Below are positions 1-7,748 of a DNA stretch of 9,872 nt, one piece after another; position 1 is the first letter of the stretch; each line of letters starts with the position of its first letter. The position numbers and the translations under genes are program-made. This DNA is from Eubacteriaceae bacterium. GTDB lineage: Bacteria > Bacillota > Clostridia > Eubacteriales > UBA1433. Under the pieces are notes generated by a model, which was not told the DNA's origin, did not search any database, and was given only the letters and a program-made list of their open reading frames with translations. The stretch covers positions 1 to 9,872 of the forward strand of contig JAAZOI010000265.1 in the NCBI GenBank assembly GCA_012797825.1, in the 5' to 3' direction.

Positions 1-2144
1 ACCTGCCTAACTTTATGTCAAAAATAGTTAATATCGGCATTCAGCAAAACGGCATAGATTCAACAGCTCCAGCGGCAGTAAGCGAAAGCGGTATGGCGCT
101 CATAACTACATTTATGACTGATGAAGAAAAAACGTTTGTAAATGATAATTACACTTTAGTAAACAGTTCCGATAGGAACGAAAAAGGTCAGGCATATATT
201 GACCTGTACCCAAAAGCCGAAGATAAATTGTATATAAAAAATGAAGTGGATAAAACGGTAAGCGAAAACCTTGACAATGCATTCGGCACCGCTACGGGAA
301 CAATGATGTATGTGATGAAAGATTTTGCCGAAAAATCGGGACAGTCGACTGGCTCAAATTCTGCCGATAATTTAAAAGAAATTGATCTTTCAAAACTTTA
401 TCAGATGCAGCCCATGCTGAATATGCTTCCCAAACAAACAATTGCCGACGCCCGCAATGAAGCTATTACAAATGACGCGACAATACTTAATCAGATGGGC
501 ATATATATGACAAAAGCTTTCTATAGCGAACTTGGAATTGATGTGTCTCATGTACAGTCTGCTTACATTATAAGAATAGGGCTGCTTATGCTTGCAATCG
601 CTCTGCTCGGAGGAGCTGCCACAATACTGGTAAGCCTGCTTTCATCGAGAATTGCCGCAGGCGTTGCAAAAAATCTGCGTAAAGACGTGTTTACTAAAAT
701 TGAAAAGTTTTCACCCAATGAGTTTGGCAAATTTTCAACCGCGTCATTGATTACCAGATGCACAAACGATATAACGCAGATACAGCTCCTTTTAATGATA
801 GGAATACGCATGATATGCTACGCTCCCATTATGGCGACAGGCGGCATAATAATGGCGCTGAAAAAATCTGTTTCAATGAGCTGGATAATAGCGGTAGCCG
901 TCATAGCCTTAGTCGGGATAATAATGATTGTAATGGCAATAGCTCTGCCTAAATTTAAAATAATGCAGCAGCTTGTAGATAAATTAAACCTTGTATCAAG
1001 AGAAAACTTAAGCGGCATGATGGTAATAAGAGCTTTTGTCACACAACAGCATGAAAAAGACAGATTTGATAAAGCGAATGATGATATTACAAAAACTCAA
1101 TTGTTTATAGGCCGAAGCATGGTATCTTTAATGACAGGTATAATGCTTATTATGAACTGCATTACTTTGGTAATAGTCTGGGTCGGCGCGCACCAGATAG
1201 CATCTTCCTCAATGCAGGTCGGCGATATGATGGCGTTTATGCAGTACGCAATGCAGATAATAATGTCATTTATGATGATATCTATGATGTTTATATTCGT
1301 GCCTCGTGCGGCAGTGTCGGCTGGCAGAATATCCGAGGTGCTTGCAGTTAATGATTTGATAAAAGATCCGCAAAAACCAAAGGCTTTTGACAAAACAAAA
1401 AAAGGACTTGTAGAATTTAAAAACGTATTTTTCCGTTATGATAATGCGGATGAAGACGCATTATGTGATATTACATTTACAGCAAAACCGGGGCAGACAA
1501 CTGCGATTATCGGCTAAACAGGCTCGGGCAAATCTACGATAGCCAATCTTATTCTGCGGTTTTATGACATAAAAAGCGGTGAAATATTAGTAGACGGAGT
1601 AGATATAAGGCAGGTTGCGCAAAAAGATCTGCGAAGCAAAATCGGTTATGTGCCGCAAAAAGGCGTGCTTTTATCCGGCACAATTTCATCAAATTTAAAA
1701 TACGGCAAAAAAGAGGCGACGGATGATGAAGTGCAAATAGCGGCACAGGTAGCGCAGGCAATGGATTTTATTTCGGACAATGATGATAAGTTTGAAGCTG
1801 CTATTACACAGGGCGGCACTAACGTATCAGGAGGTCAAAAGCAAAGATTGTCAATAGCGCGCGCGCTTGTAGCTAAACCCGAAATATATATATTTGATGA
1901 CAGTTTTTCGGCGCTTGACTTTAAAACGGATGTCGACTTAAGAAAAGCGTTAAAAGAGCATACCGGCGATAGCACAGTTATAGTAGTAGGTCAAAGAATA
2001 AGCACTATTAAAAATGCCGAACAGATTATAGTGCTTGATGAAGGAAAAATAGTAGGGATAGGCACGCATAAAGAGCTGCTTAAAAATTGCGGCGAATATT
2101 ATGAAATTGCGTCATCACAGCTTACACAGGAGGAATTGGCATGA
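1..2144 (+). pseudogene. Half ABC exporter (degenerate-site subunit), 5' partial, interrupted by TAA in the Walker A loop
   Basis: This is a type IV (ABCB-like) half-transporter with permease and ATPase in one chain, the partner of the gene at 2141. The reading frame is already open at position 3 (LPNFMSKIVNIGIQQNGI), so the start and TM1 lie outside the window; the ATG at 15 is internal. After a long extracytoplasmic loop come hydrophobic segments at about 555-640, 800-950 and 1110-1310. The ATPase domain starts near 1410. Its P-loop reads IIG, then TAA (1515-1517), then TGSGKST; one base change from TCA (Ser) would explain it. The same frame then continues cleanly to TGA at 2142 with signature VSGGQ (1824-1838), Walker B IYIFDD with Asp (1899) where the catalytic Glu usually sits, and Gln (1992) in place of the H-loop His. 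These substitutions are typical of the degenerate subunit of BmrC/TM287-type heterodimers. The next in-frame ATG (1650) is past Walker A, so a restart could not make a working ATPase. It is a recent pseudogene or a sequence error; I cannot tell which. Confidence 0.88.
2128..2134 (+). promoter_or_regulatory. Ribosome binding site of the second ABC half-transporter
   Basis: AGGAGGA lies 6 bases before the ATG at 2141, inside the last codons of the upstream gene. It fixes the start and implies coupled translation of the two subunits. With an early stop at 1515 in the upstream gene, ribosomes would terminate about 600 bases before this site, so coupling would be lost and initiation would depend on this strong site alone. 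Confidence 0.8.
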
Positions 2145-4039
2145 GTGAAGAAAACAAAAAAGTAACAATGCAAAAACGCCCTAACGGCCCTCGTCCGGGC
2201 GGCGGACCAATGGCATTAATGCCCGGAGACAAAGCAAGAGACTTTAAAGGCTCAATGAAAAAATTAATAGGCTACTTGGGAAGATATAAATGGACAATTC
2301 TGTTTGTATTATGCCTTGCTGTTGTGTCAACCGTATTTATGATTGTAGGGCCTAAAATTCTGGGTAAAGCTACTGATGAATTGTTTAACGGTATAATGAA
2401 TAAAATAGCGGGAACTGGCGGAATTGATTTTGCAAAAATCGGCACAATAATGCTTTCTCTTGTGGGGCTATACGTAATAAGTGCGGCGTTTTCTTATCTG
2501 CAGGGTTTTGTAATGACTTCGGTTACCGCAAAAGTAACTTACAGAATGAGAAATGATATCTGCGATAAAATGAACAGGCTTCCGCTTAAGTATTACGATA
2601 AAACTACATTCGGCGATGTGCTTAGCAGAATTACAAACGATGTAGACACTATAAGTCAGACGCTTAATCAAAGTTTATCGCAAATAATAACTTCGCTGAC
2701 CCAGCTTATCGGCATTATTGTAATGATGCTTACAATAAGCTGGAAGCTTACACTTGTCGCATTGCTTATGATACCGGTATCTATGATTGCGGTAATACTT
2801 ATTGTAAGAAAATCGCAAGGACATTTTAAAAACCAGCAGAAATTTTTGGGTGTAGTAAACGGTCATGTTGAAGAGATGTTTGCAAGCCACGTTATTGTAA
2901 AAGCGTTCAGCGGAGAAGAGGATTCCATAAATACATTTAACAAATACAATGATTCTCTATATAAAGCGGCATGGAAATCCAACTTTTTATCAGGCATGAT
3001 TATGCCGATAACCTTGTTTATCGGAAACTTGTCCTTTGTTGCCGTATGTATTCTGGGCGGATATTTTACGGCGATAGGCAATATGACGGTAGGCGGAATA
3101 CAGGCGTTTATTCAATATGTGCGCTCGTTTACGCAGCCTATTACGCAGATTGCAAATATTTCAAACATCCTTCAGCAGACAGCGGCAGCGGCGGAACGTG
3201 TATTTGAATTTTTAGGCGAAGAAGAAGAAGTTAAGGAAGACGAAAACGCGCTTTCTGTAAACTATAATGACGATGAACCTGATACGCAAACTTCTGTGCA
3301 TGTAAAAGATAATGTAACATTTGAGAGTGTATCATTCGGATATGATGCCGATAAGCCTGTAATTCACAACTTTAGCGCTGACGTTAAACTCGGTCAGAAG
3401 ATAGCGATAGTAGGCCCTACAGGGGCAGGCAAGACAACGCTTGTTAAACTCCTTATGAGATTTTACGATGTAAGCAGCGGTTCAATTAAGATAGGCGGAT
3501 ATGATATAACACATTTCAAACGTGATGAGCTGAGGAAAATATTCGGAATGGTACTTCAGGATACATGGCTGTATAACGGCACTATTGCGGATAACATCCG
3601 CTACGGCAAGCTGAACGCAACAGATGAGGAAGTAAGAAAGGCGGCGAAAGCCGCGCAGGTTGACCATTTTGTGCGCACGCTTCCCGAAGGGTACAATATG
3701 ATTCTTAATGAAGAAGCTAACAATATATCCCAAGGGCAGAAACAATTGCTAACTATTGCCAGGGCAATACTCGCCGATCCTAAGATACTGATACTCGACG
3801 AAGCTACAAGCAGCGTTGATACGCGTACGGAAGTGCTTATTCAAAAGGCAATGGATAACTTAATGAAAGGCAGAACGAGTTTTGTAATAGCTCACAGGCT
3901 TTCTACAATACGAAACGCCGATTTGATACTTGTCATCAATAACGGCGATATTGTGGAACAAGGCACGCATGAGGAGCTGCTCGCAAAAGGCGGTTTCTAT
4001 TCAAGCCTTTACAAGAGCCAGTTTGAGATAGCGGGGTAA
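2141..4039 (+). CDS. ABC exporter half-transporter, canonical ATPase subunit (BmrD/TM288-like)
   Basis: This is a 632-residue half-transporter in the cytoplasmic membrane, expected to export small, drug-like or lipophilic compounds by ATP hydrolysis as a heterodimer with the preceding gene product. A basic, proline- and glycine-rich N-tail precedes six predicted TM segments, the first near residues 50-72. The ATPase domain has Walker A GPTGAGKTT (425-433), a Q-loop in GMVLQDTW, signature ISQGQ (529-533) instead of LSGGQ, Walker B ILILDE (549-554) with the catalytic Glu, and the switch His in IAHRLST (H585). A complete Walker A/B/H set with a non-consensus signature is what the consensus-site subunit of asymmetric exporters shows: its own motifs pair with the partner's VSGGQ. 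An acidic linker (about 362-385) joins the two domains. The start is set by AGGAGGA and a 4-base ATGA overlap with the upstream gene. The gene looks intact, but its partner is interrupted. The substrate cannot be read from the sequence. Confidence 0.95.
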   Translation: MSEENKKVTMQKRPNGPRPGGGPMALMPGDKARDFKGSMKKLIGYLGRYKWTILFVLCLAVVSTVFMIVGPKILGKATDELFNGIMNKIAGTGGIDFAKIGTIMLSLVGLYVISAAFSYLQGFVMTSVTAKVTYRMRNDICDKMNRLPLKYYDKTTFGDVLSRITNDVDTISQTLNQSLSQIITSLTQLIGIIVMMLTISWKLTLVALLMIPVSMIAVILIVRKSQGHFKNQQKFLGVVNGHVEEMFASHVIVKAFSGEEDSINTFNKYNDSLYKAAWKSNFLSGMIMPITLFIGNLSFVAVCILGGYFTAIGNMTVGGIQAFIQYVRSFTQPITQIANISNILQQTAAAAERVFEFLGEEEEVKEDENALSVNYNDDEPDTQTSVHVKDNVTFESVSFGYDADKPVIHNFSADVKLGQKIAIVGPTGAGKTTLVKLLMRFYDVSSGSIKIGGYDITHFKRDELRKIFGMVLQDTWLYNGTIADNIRYGKLNATDEEVRKAAKAAQVDHFVRTLPEGYNMILNEEANNISQGQKQLLTIARAILADPKILILDEATSSVDTRTEVLIQKAMDNLMKGRTSFVIAHRLSTIRNADLILVINNGDIVEQGTHEELLAKGGFYSSLYKSQFEIAG

Positions 4040-4061
4040 GGGTAGTTAATATAAAAAAATT

Positions 4062-4086
4062 AAAGAGAGGCTTTGTCTCTCTTTTT
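4062..4086 (+). terminator. Rho-independent terminator, probably bidirectional
   Basis: AAAGAGAG (4062-4069) pairs perfectly with CTCTCTTT (4077-4084) around a 7-base loop, followed by T residues to 4086. It lies 22 bases after the TAA of the ABC operon. On the opposite strand the stem is followed by AA and a run of seven T, so it can also stop transcripts of the - strand gene ending at 4120. Confidence 0.85.
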
Positions 4087-4119
4087 ATTATTAATGAATA
4101 AAAATTTTTAAATTATCTC

Positions 4120-5171
4120 CTATTTTTCAGTATCAAGTTGTATCCATAAAGCCGGGCGAACGGCAATATCGTTTTTATACACCATGCCTCCATCAACAAC
4201 GCCGTTGTTGTTAATAAATAAAGCTCTTAAAGAATCACTCCCCTGATCTCGAAGCCACCAAGAACATTTATATGTATCAAATTCAGCGGAAGCTCCTTGT
4301 GTTTGTGCGTATTTTGTTGCAGTAGTTATTCTATCGTATTGATCTGTGAAATACTGACGCGATTCGTTTAAGCTAAGTAAAAATATTTTATCCGTATTAT
4401 CAGATGGAACTGGAATTATCCTATCTTGCTCTGATGACGAAAAAGCGATTATTATGAAATTATTATTTAACCAATTATGTAAATAAGAGTTTTCCCAAGT
4501 TGTAGATTTTGAAGTGGTATTATATTGTTTACAATCAATACATTGTTCGGTTATTATTAACGCTTTGTTGCCTTGAATATCAAGTACTCGCCATTCAATA
4601 GGCTCCTTATCTATAGCCATATGTTCTAAATTATAATTACCAAAATATATTTTGCCGCCTATTTTAAGTTCACGATATTTATACTTATTCATTAAATAAT
4701 GACTGTCTTCGTAATTTCCAAGTTGCGAAAATAATGCAACGGCTTCATAATACTGGTTACTTGCAAAATATGACTTAGCCTGTAAATATTTGCATTCCTG
4801 AATCCAATGTTAGCTATATTTATAGTTTATAATCTCTGAAATATTTCTTGCGCTTGCATATATTGCTGATCTTTCATTAAATGAGTAGCTTTGTTATATT
4901 TATAGCCTGGAATTATTAATTTTGTAAATATTAAAGCAATGGCTATAATTGAAAAAATTGCAACGATACAGATAATTTGCACTTTGTTTAGTCGTTTTTG
5001 TTTTATATTTTGAATGTGCTCTTGTTTTATGTTTCTTTCTAACTCGATTTGCTGAAGCTCTTCGACAGGCAAAGGCGAGCTTGAACCGCAGTAATTGCAG
5101 GTATATATACCTTTTTGTACATCAATTGTTACATCGCCGCCGCAATGTTTACATTTGATATCTTCTGACAT
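4120..5171 (-). pseudogene. Zinc-ribbon / TM / TPR-like repeat / DUF6273-like protein, broken by frameshift and nonsense codon
   Basis: Two adjacent - strand reading frames (5171-4827 and 4812-4120) look like one gene. The first part (114 residues) has a zinc ribbon (C7-x2-C10, C25-x2-C28), a charged linker, a TM at about 64-87, and the start of a helical repeat, YNKATHLMKDQQYMQAQEIF. It stops at 4827-4829. The second part, read upstream of its first ATG (4690-4692), gives HWIQECKYLQ, AKSYFASNQYYEAVALF, SQLGNYEDS and then a globular domain ending GVVDGG...AVRPALWIQL with SWWLRDQG, the hallmark pattern of DUF6273. In the second frame the join reads NYKYS-stop-HWIQ, matching the usual LGNYKDS repeat end. 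So a one-base loss near 4826-4830 and an in-frame TAA (4810-4812) separate the halves. The start at 5171 is supported by AAGGAG five bases upstream. In intact relatives (known family architecture) the ribbon is cytoplasmic and the C-terminal domain external; the function is unknown. Confidence 0.8.
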
Positions 5172-5176
5172 AAGGA

Positions 5177-5182
5177 CTCCTT
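5177..5182 (-). promoter_or_regulatory. Ribosome binding site of the broken zinc-ribbon/DUF6273 gene
   Basis: On the - strand AAGGAG stands 5 bases before the ATG at 5171. It is intact although the gene is broken downstream, so the 114-residue N-terminal fragment could still be translated and inserted in the membrane. Confidence 0.65.
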
Positions 5183-5207
5183 GTAATACTAAGATATTAT
5201 ATTATTA

Positions 5208-5237
5208 ACTTTAACTGAAATTAAATATATTTGTCAA
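5208..5237 (-). promoter_or_regulatory. Possible sigma-A promoter of the broken zinc-ribbon gene
   Basis: On the - strand TTGACA (5237-5232) is followed after 18 bases by TAAAGT (5213-5208), a 4/6 match to the -10 consensus. A better TATAAT-like hexamer lies further downstream but at about 30 bases from this -35 box. The -35 box is good and the -10 is weak in very AT-rich DNA. Confidence 0.35.
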
Positions 5238-5251
5238 TTAAATTAATATAT

Positions 5252-5263
5252 ATTGATATCAAT
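5252..5263. repeat. Perfect 12-bp palindrome ATTGATATCAAT
   Basis: A perfect dyad lies 14 bases upstream of the candidate -35 box for the - strand gene at 5171. It could be a regulator site, but palindromes of A and T arise easily in DNA this AT-rich and no second copy was seen in the window. Confidence 0.3.
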
Positions 5264-5267
5264 GCAT

Positions 5268-5294
5268 AAAAAAAATGAGAGGCATACCTCTCAT
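5268..5294 (-). terminator. Strong rho-independent terminator of the zinc-ribbon gene
   Basis: On the - strand ATGAGAGG (5294-5287) and CCTCTCAT (5282-5275) form an 8-bp perfect stem with a 4-base loop, followed directly by a run of eight T (5275-5268). It begins 2 bases past the TGA of the gene ending at 5297. It separates the two zinc-ribbon genes into different transcription units. Confidence 0.92.
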
Positions 5295-5296
5295 AA

Positions 5297-5902
5297 TCAA
5301 TTTACATTAAAAAAAGATGAGTTTATGGGATTTGTATCGTTATCTATGTACAATTCAACGTAATACGCCCCTATAGCCCACGGTTTTTTTGTCGGCGTTA
5401 TGTACGCGTAAAGACGATTTTTTTCTTTAGTTAATTCTACATTTGTAGTGTTAATTATTGTGCTTCCGTAATGCCAAACTATCTTAACATTTACATTTTC
5501 TGTAATTCCGTTTACCGTTGCAACATAGATGAGTTTATCTGCATTTTTACTAAATTTATCTACAGTATCAACAGCTTTATAGTTTGCGTCAAGCGCGGTT
5601 GTCATATGAGCGTCCGATACGCTTATTTTGTCTGCGCCGTTCATTCCTGTTATAAAAATAACCGCATATATTATAAGTGTAATAATAATAATGGGTATAA
5701 TTATTTTTTTTCTGTGTTTTTTTGCTGCAGCGCTGTCAGGGATATTTTGTATACGCTGTGCTTTTTGCGCATTATTCATTACATTAATGTCTTCCGCAGA
5801 GAGGGGCTGTTTGCTGCCGCAGTACTGGCATACGCCTATGCCTAATGAGGCGTTTATCTCAACTCCCCCGCCGCATGATTTACATCTATCAGTTGATAAC
5901 AT
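5297..5902 (-). CDS. Zinc-ribbon membrane protein with external beta-rich domain
   Basis: The product has 201 residues. The ATG at 5902 is chosen over an upstream TTG (5923) because AAAGGCGG lies 8 bases before it, and because the Cys positions (C7, C10, C25, C28) then match those of the neighbour starting at 5171 exactly. After the zinc ribbon comes a PLSAEDIN...RIQNI linker, a basic stretch (KKHRKK, about 61-66) and one TM (about 67-86), giving an inside ribbon and an outside C-terminal part by the positive-inside rule. The outer domain of about 110 residues ends with W..GAYYVELYID.....NSSFFNV, the pattern of an Ig-like or beta-sandwich fold seen in many secreted Firmicutes domains. No catalytic motif is visible. 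A signal-sensing or scaffold role is only a guess; no named family is assigned beyond the zinc ribbon. It has its own terminator and candidate promoter. Confidence 0.85.
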   Translation of the reverse strand: MLSTDRCKSCGGGVEINASLGIGVCQYCGSKQPLSAEDINVMNNAQKAQRIQNIPDSAAAKKHRKKIIIPIIIITLIIYAVIFITGMNGADKISVSDAHMTTALDANYKAVDTVDKFSKNADKLIYVATVNGITENVNVKIVWHYGSTIINTTNVELTKEKNRLYAYITPTKKPWAIGAYYVELYIDNDTNPINSSFFNVN

Positions 5903-5910
5903 ATTATCTA

Positions 5911-5918
5911 CCGCCTTT
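5911..5918 (-). promoter_or_regulatory. Ribosome binding site deciding the start of the zinc-ribbon membrane protein
   Basis: On the - strand AAAGGCGG precedes the ATG at 5902 by 8 bases. It overlaps the codons that an upstream TTG start would use, so it argues against the longer form. The same AAGGCGG variant with the same 8-base spacing precedes the LRR gene at 8879. Confidence 0.7.
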
Positions 5919-5986
5919 ATCAATTATTAAATTTATTAAAAAATATGCTGCTTTTAAACCTTCATGCCACCTATAATATATATTAA

Positions 5987-6016
5987 TATATACCGCAATT
6001 TATATATTTTTGTCAA
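5987..6016 (-). promoter_or_regulatory. Candidate sigma-A promoter for the zinc-ribbon gene
   Basis: On the - strand a perfect TTGACA (6016-6011) is followed after 18 bases by TATATA (5992-5987). The predicted transcript would start near 5980 and leave a leader of about 80 bases. The -35 box is reliable; the exact -10 is uncertain because several TA-rich hexamers overlap. The -35 box also forms half of a small dyad, TTGTC-ATT-GACAA. Confidence 0.5.
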
Positions 6017-6045
6017 TGACAATATGGAATTTAATTAATTTTGCT

Positions 6046-6936
6046 TTATTTATCTGACTCTAAAAATATAACTGCTATTTCGGGCGTGTTAAAAAGTCTT
6101 ATGCCGAATGTACCGTTGCCGAGACCTCTGCTTACAAACATTTCACTTCCGTTGTCTTTAAAAATGCCAGCGTCGTATTTCGGGAAAAATTTTATTTCCG
6201 GCGATAACAGCCCGCCTTTAAAAGGAATACGTATCATTCCTCCGTGTATATGACCGCTTAATGTAAGGTCGGCGCCCCAGGCCGAGAAAGCATCAAAATA
6301 AACCGGATTATGTGCAAGCAATATATTATAAGACGATGTATTGGCTTTGCCTATAAGCTGCTCTATTGTAACTTTGGTTAAATAATAGTCACTTACATCT
6401 GCTGTTTGGTTTGATAAATTTCTGTAATATCTTAAATTAAACCAAAGACCGTAAAGATTAATTTTTTTGCCGTTTTTTACTAATGTCGCTTTTTCATTAT
6501 CAAGCACAATTATGCCGATTTTTTTTAAATTGCCAATCATATCTTTGTATAATCCGGATGGCAGCATCTGTTCATGATTTCCCACAATGTAATAAACGGG
6601 GCAGATTTTTACAAGTTGTTTCGAGAAAGAATACAGATTTTGAAAGTTGGTATCTGTGGAATTAATTATATCGCCGGTAAGCACAATAATATCAGGCTTT
6701 TGGTTATCTATAACGCGGATAAGCCTTGAGTTGTCTTTGCCGAACGATTTGTCGTGTAAATCCGAAAGCTGAACGATTTTATAGCCGTTAAAAGACGCAG
6801 GAATTTTCGCGTCTTTTACTGTTACTTTTGTAACGCTTAAAAAAGTGTTGCTTATTACAAATTCAGCAAATATCAAAAATACAATTATTAAAAATATTTT
6901 AAGCCCGATCATTTTACGTTTTTTTCTTTTTTTCAT
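6046..6936 (-). CDS. Membrane-anchored metallophosphoesterase, YkuE/YaeI-like
   Basis: This 296-residue calcineurin-like phosphoesterase is predicted to hydrolyse phosphoester bonds with a dinuclear metal centre on the outer face of the cytoplasmic membrane. A very basic start (KKRKKRK) is followed by one TM (about 11-30), which acts as an uncleaved anchor. All the family metal-binding motifs are present and in order: D59-x-H61 in LSDLHD, GD (D89) in VLTGDII, GNHE (119-122), H209 in LLAHNP, and GHIHGG (228-233). The length and layout match YkuE/YaeI-type enzymes, reported in the literature to act on lipid-linked substrates such as UDP-diacylglucosamine or envelope components; the substrate here is not determinable. 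The start Met has only a weak ribosome site (GAAAGA, 14 bases away). The gene follows the helical-repeat gene by 68 bases and could share its transcript. Confidence 0.93.
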   Translation of the reverse strand: MKKRKKRKMIGLKIFLIIVFLIFAEFVISNTFLSVTKVTVKDAKIPASFNGYKIVQLSDLHDKSFGKDNSRLIRVIDNQKPDIIVLTGDIINSTDTNFQNLYSFSKQLVKICPVYYIVGNHEQMLPSGLYKDMIGNLKKIGIIVLDNEKATLVKNGKKINLYGLWFNLRYYRNLSNQTADVSDYYLTKVTIEQLIGKANTSSYNILLAHNPVYFDAFSAWGADLTLSGHIHGGMIRIPFKGGLLSPEIKFFPKYDAGIFKDNGSEMFVSRGLGNGTFGIRLFNTPEIAVIFLESDK

Positions 6937-6982
6937 TTATGTAATAATCTTTCGATAGTTTTTTGTCTGAGAAGAAATTATA

Positions 6983-7020
6983 ACATAATAAAAAATGCGT
7001 TTTATTAAATTTTATTATGT
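6983..7020. repeat. AT-rich inverted repeat at the end of the helical-repeat gene
   Basis: ACATAATAAAA (6983-6993) is the exact reverse complement of TTTTATTATGT (7010-7020), with a 16-base loop. It spans the last codons and stop of the gene ending at 7005. With only two G:C pairs in 11, it would be a weak hairpin and lacks a separate T run, so it may be a poor terminator or a chance dyad. A TATAAT on the - strand follows immediately (6984-6979) and could be the -10 of the phosphoesterase gene, although no good -35 is seen. Confidence 0.35.
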
Positions 7021-7664
7021 TTTTTTAAAAATTTTTCCGCTTTTTTTGCAGTTGAATCTCTGTTGTTATGTACTTGCTTTCTTGCAAACTCAACAATTTC
7101 CATTTTCATAGCAGAAGTTTCAAAATATTTATCAAAACAGTCAAGCATATGCCCGAATAATATGTTTTTGCATTCCTCTGAAACTTCACCTTTAATATAA
7201 TAAGTATAATTTTCAATATTCAACAGTTTCTTTGTTATATCCTTTTCAAGACCGGGCTTGCTCCAGATTATCTTGTACGCATTCTGTACCACATTAGCTG
7301 CGGTTATCATTGTAGGCGATGATAAGTAAGAAAAATATTTTTCATATATTTTTTCAAATTTATTGTCAATATCAACACATACAACATCAGATATTGAAAT
7401 TATCGCTCCCCATAAAATAAAATTATTATCGCTGTCTAAGAGAGAGACTAATCTGTCAAAATAAGGATACAATGCTGAGGGCTCTATATCGCTGATTATG
7501 CGAATTGTTTTTTCGCAAGTAAATTTAATGCTGCTTTTTTCCGTGTTTATTATGTCAAAAAGCATTGTAATCTGATCGGGATTATTTATACATTGGTCTG
7601 CAAGTTCGAAAATGTCAGGCTTTGTTTTGAGCATTTCTTTAAATTGCCCCGTTTGCATCTTCAT
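7005..7664 (-). CDS. Helical-repeat (HEAT/ARM-like) cytoplasmic protein
   Basis: The product has 219 residues, with no signal peptide or TM. The ATG at 7664 (MKMQTGQFKEML) is preferred to a TTG at 7679 because GGTGG lies 6 bases before it on the - strand; the TTG has no such site. The sequence is a series of amphipathic helices of about 35-40 residues, for example the stretches beginning LADQCIN, ILWGAIISISD and TAANVVQNAYK, and it ends with a Lys-rich helix (KKAEKFLKKHNKI). The alternation and lengths resemble HEAT or armadillo repeats, which bind proteins or nucleic acids; there is no catalytic motif. This is a judgement from pattern, not a domain match. Its role is unknown and its neighbours give no clear hint, though it precedes the metallophosphoesterase by 68 bases on the same strand. 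Confidence 0.8.
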   Translation of the reverse strand: MKMQTGQFKEMLKTKPDIFELADQCINNPDQITMLFDIINTEKSSIKFTCEKTIRIISDIEPSALYPYFDRLVSLLDSDNNFILWGAIISISDVVCVDIDNKFEKIYEKYFSYLSSPTMITAANVVQNAYKIIWSKPGLEKDITKKLLNIENYTYYIKGEVSEECKNILFGHMLDCFDKYFETSAMKMEIVEFARKQVHNNRDSTAKKAEKFLKKHNKI

Positions 7665-7720
7665 AATAAACCACCACAAATTATTTATTAAATTGTTTAA
7701 TTAATTTATATATTATCATA

Positions 7721-7748
7721 TTTATAAAAATAGTATTATTTTTTTCAA
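7721..7748 (-). promoter_or_regulatory. Candidate promoter for the helical-repeat gene
   Basis: On the - strand TTGAAA (7748-7743) is followed after 16 bases by TATAAA (7726-7721). It is well placed to drive the gene starting at 7664, leaving a leader of about 50 bases. The surrounding DNA is extremely AT-rich, so a chance match is possible. Confidence 0.4.

Noticed and set aside
1650..2144. Separate small ATPase gene starting at the ATG at 1650
   Set aside because: It begins in the middle of the ATPase domain, has no Walker A and no clear ribosome site, and is in the same frame as the upstream half. It is the 3' part of the interrupted ABC gene.
4120..4692. Stand-alone DUF6273 gene starting at the ATG at 4692
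   Set aside because: The frame continues upstream with a conserved helical repeat (SYFASNQYYEAVALF, LGNYEDS) that completes the repeat begun in the preceding frame, so this ATG is internal to a broken gene. I could see no good ribosome site before it.
1515..4812. Reassignment of TAA to an amino acid
   Set aside because: The expected residues at the two sites differ, one site also needs a frameshift, and TAA ends several intact genes here. No bacterial code with TAA as sense is established to my knowledge.
5172..5182. AAGGA-C-TCCTT dyad overlapping the ribosome site at 5177 as a regulatory hairpin
   Set aside because: The 1-base centre cannot form a hairpin loop, and the symmetry follows from the ribosome site plus a short chance match.
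5471..5930. + strand reading frames of 100-124 codons across 5471-5930
   Set aside because: They are the antisense of the zinc-ribbon gene, which has matched Cys spacing, a ribosome site and a terminator. The + strand products have no coherent features.
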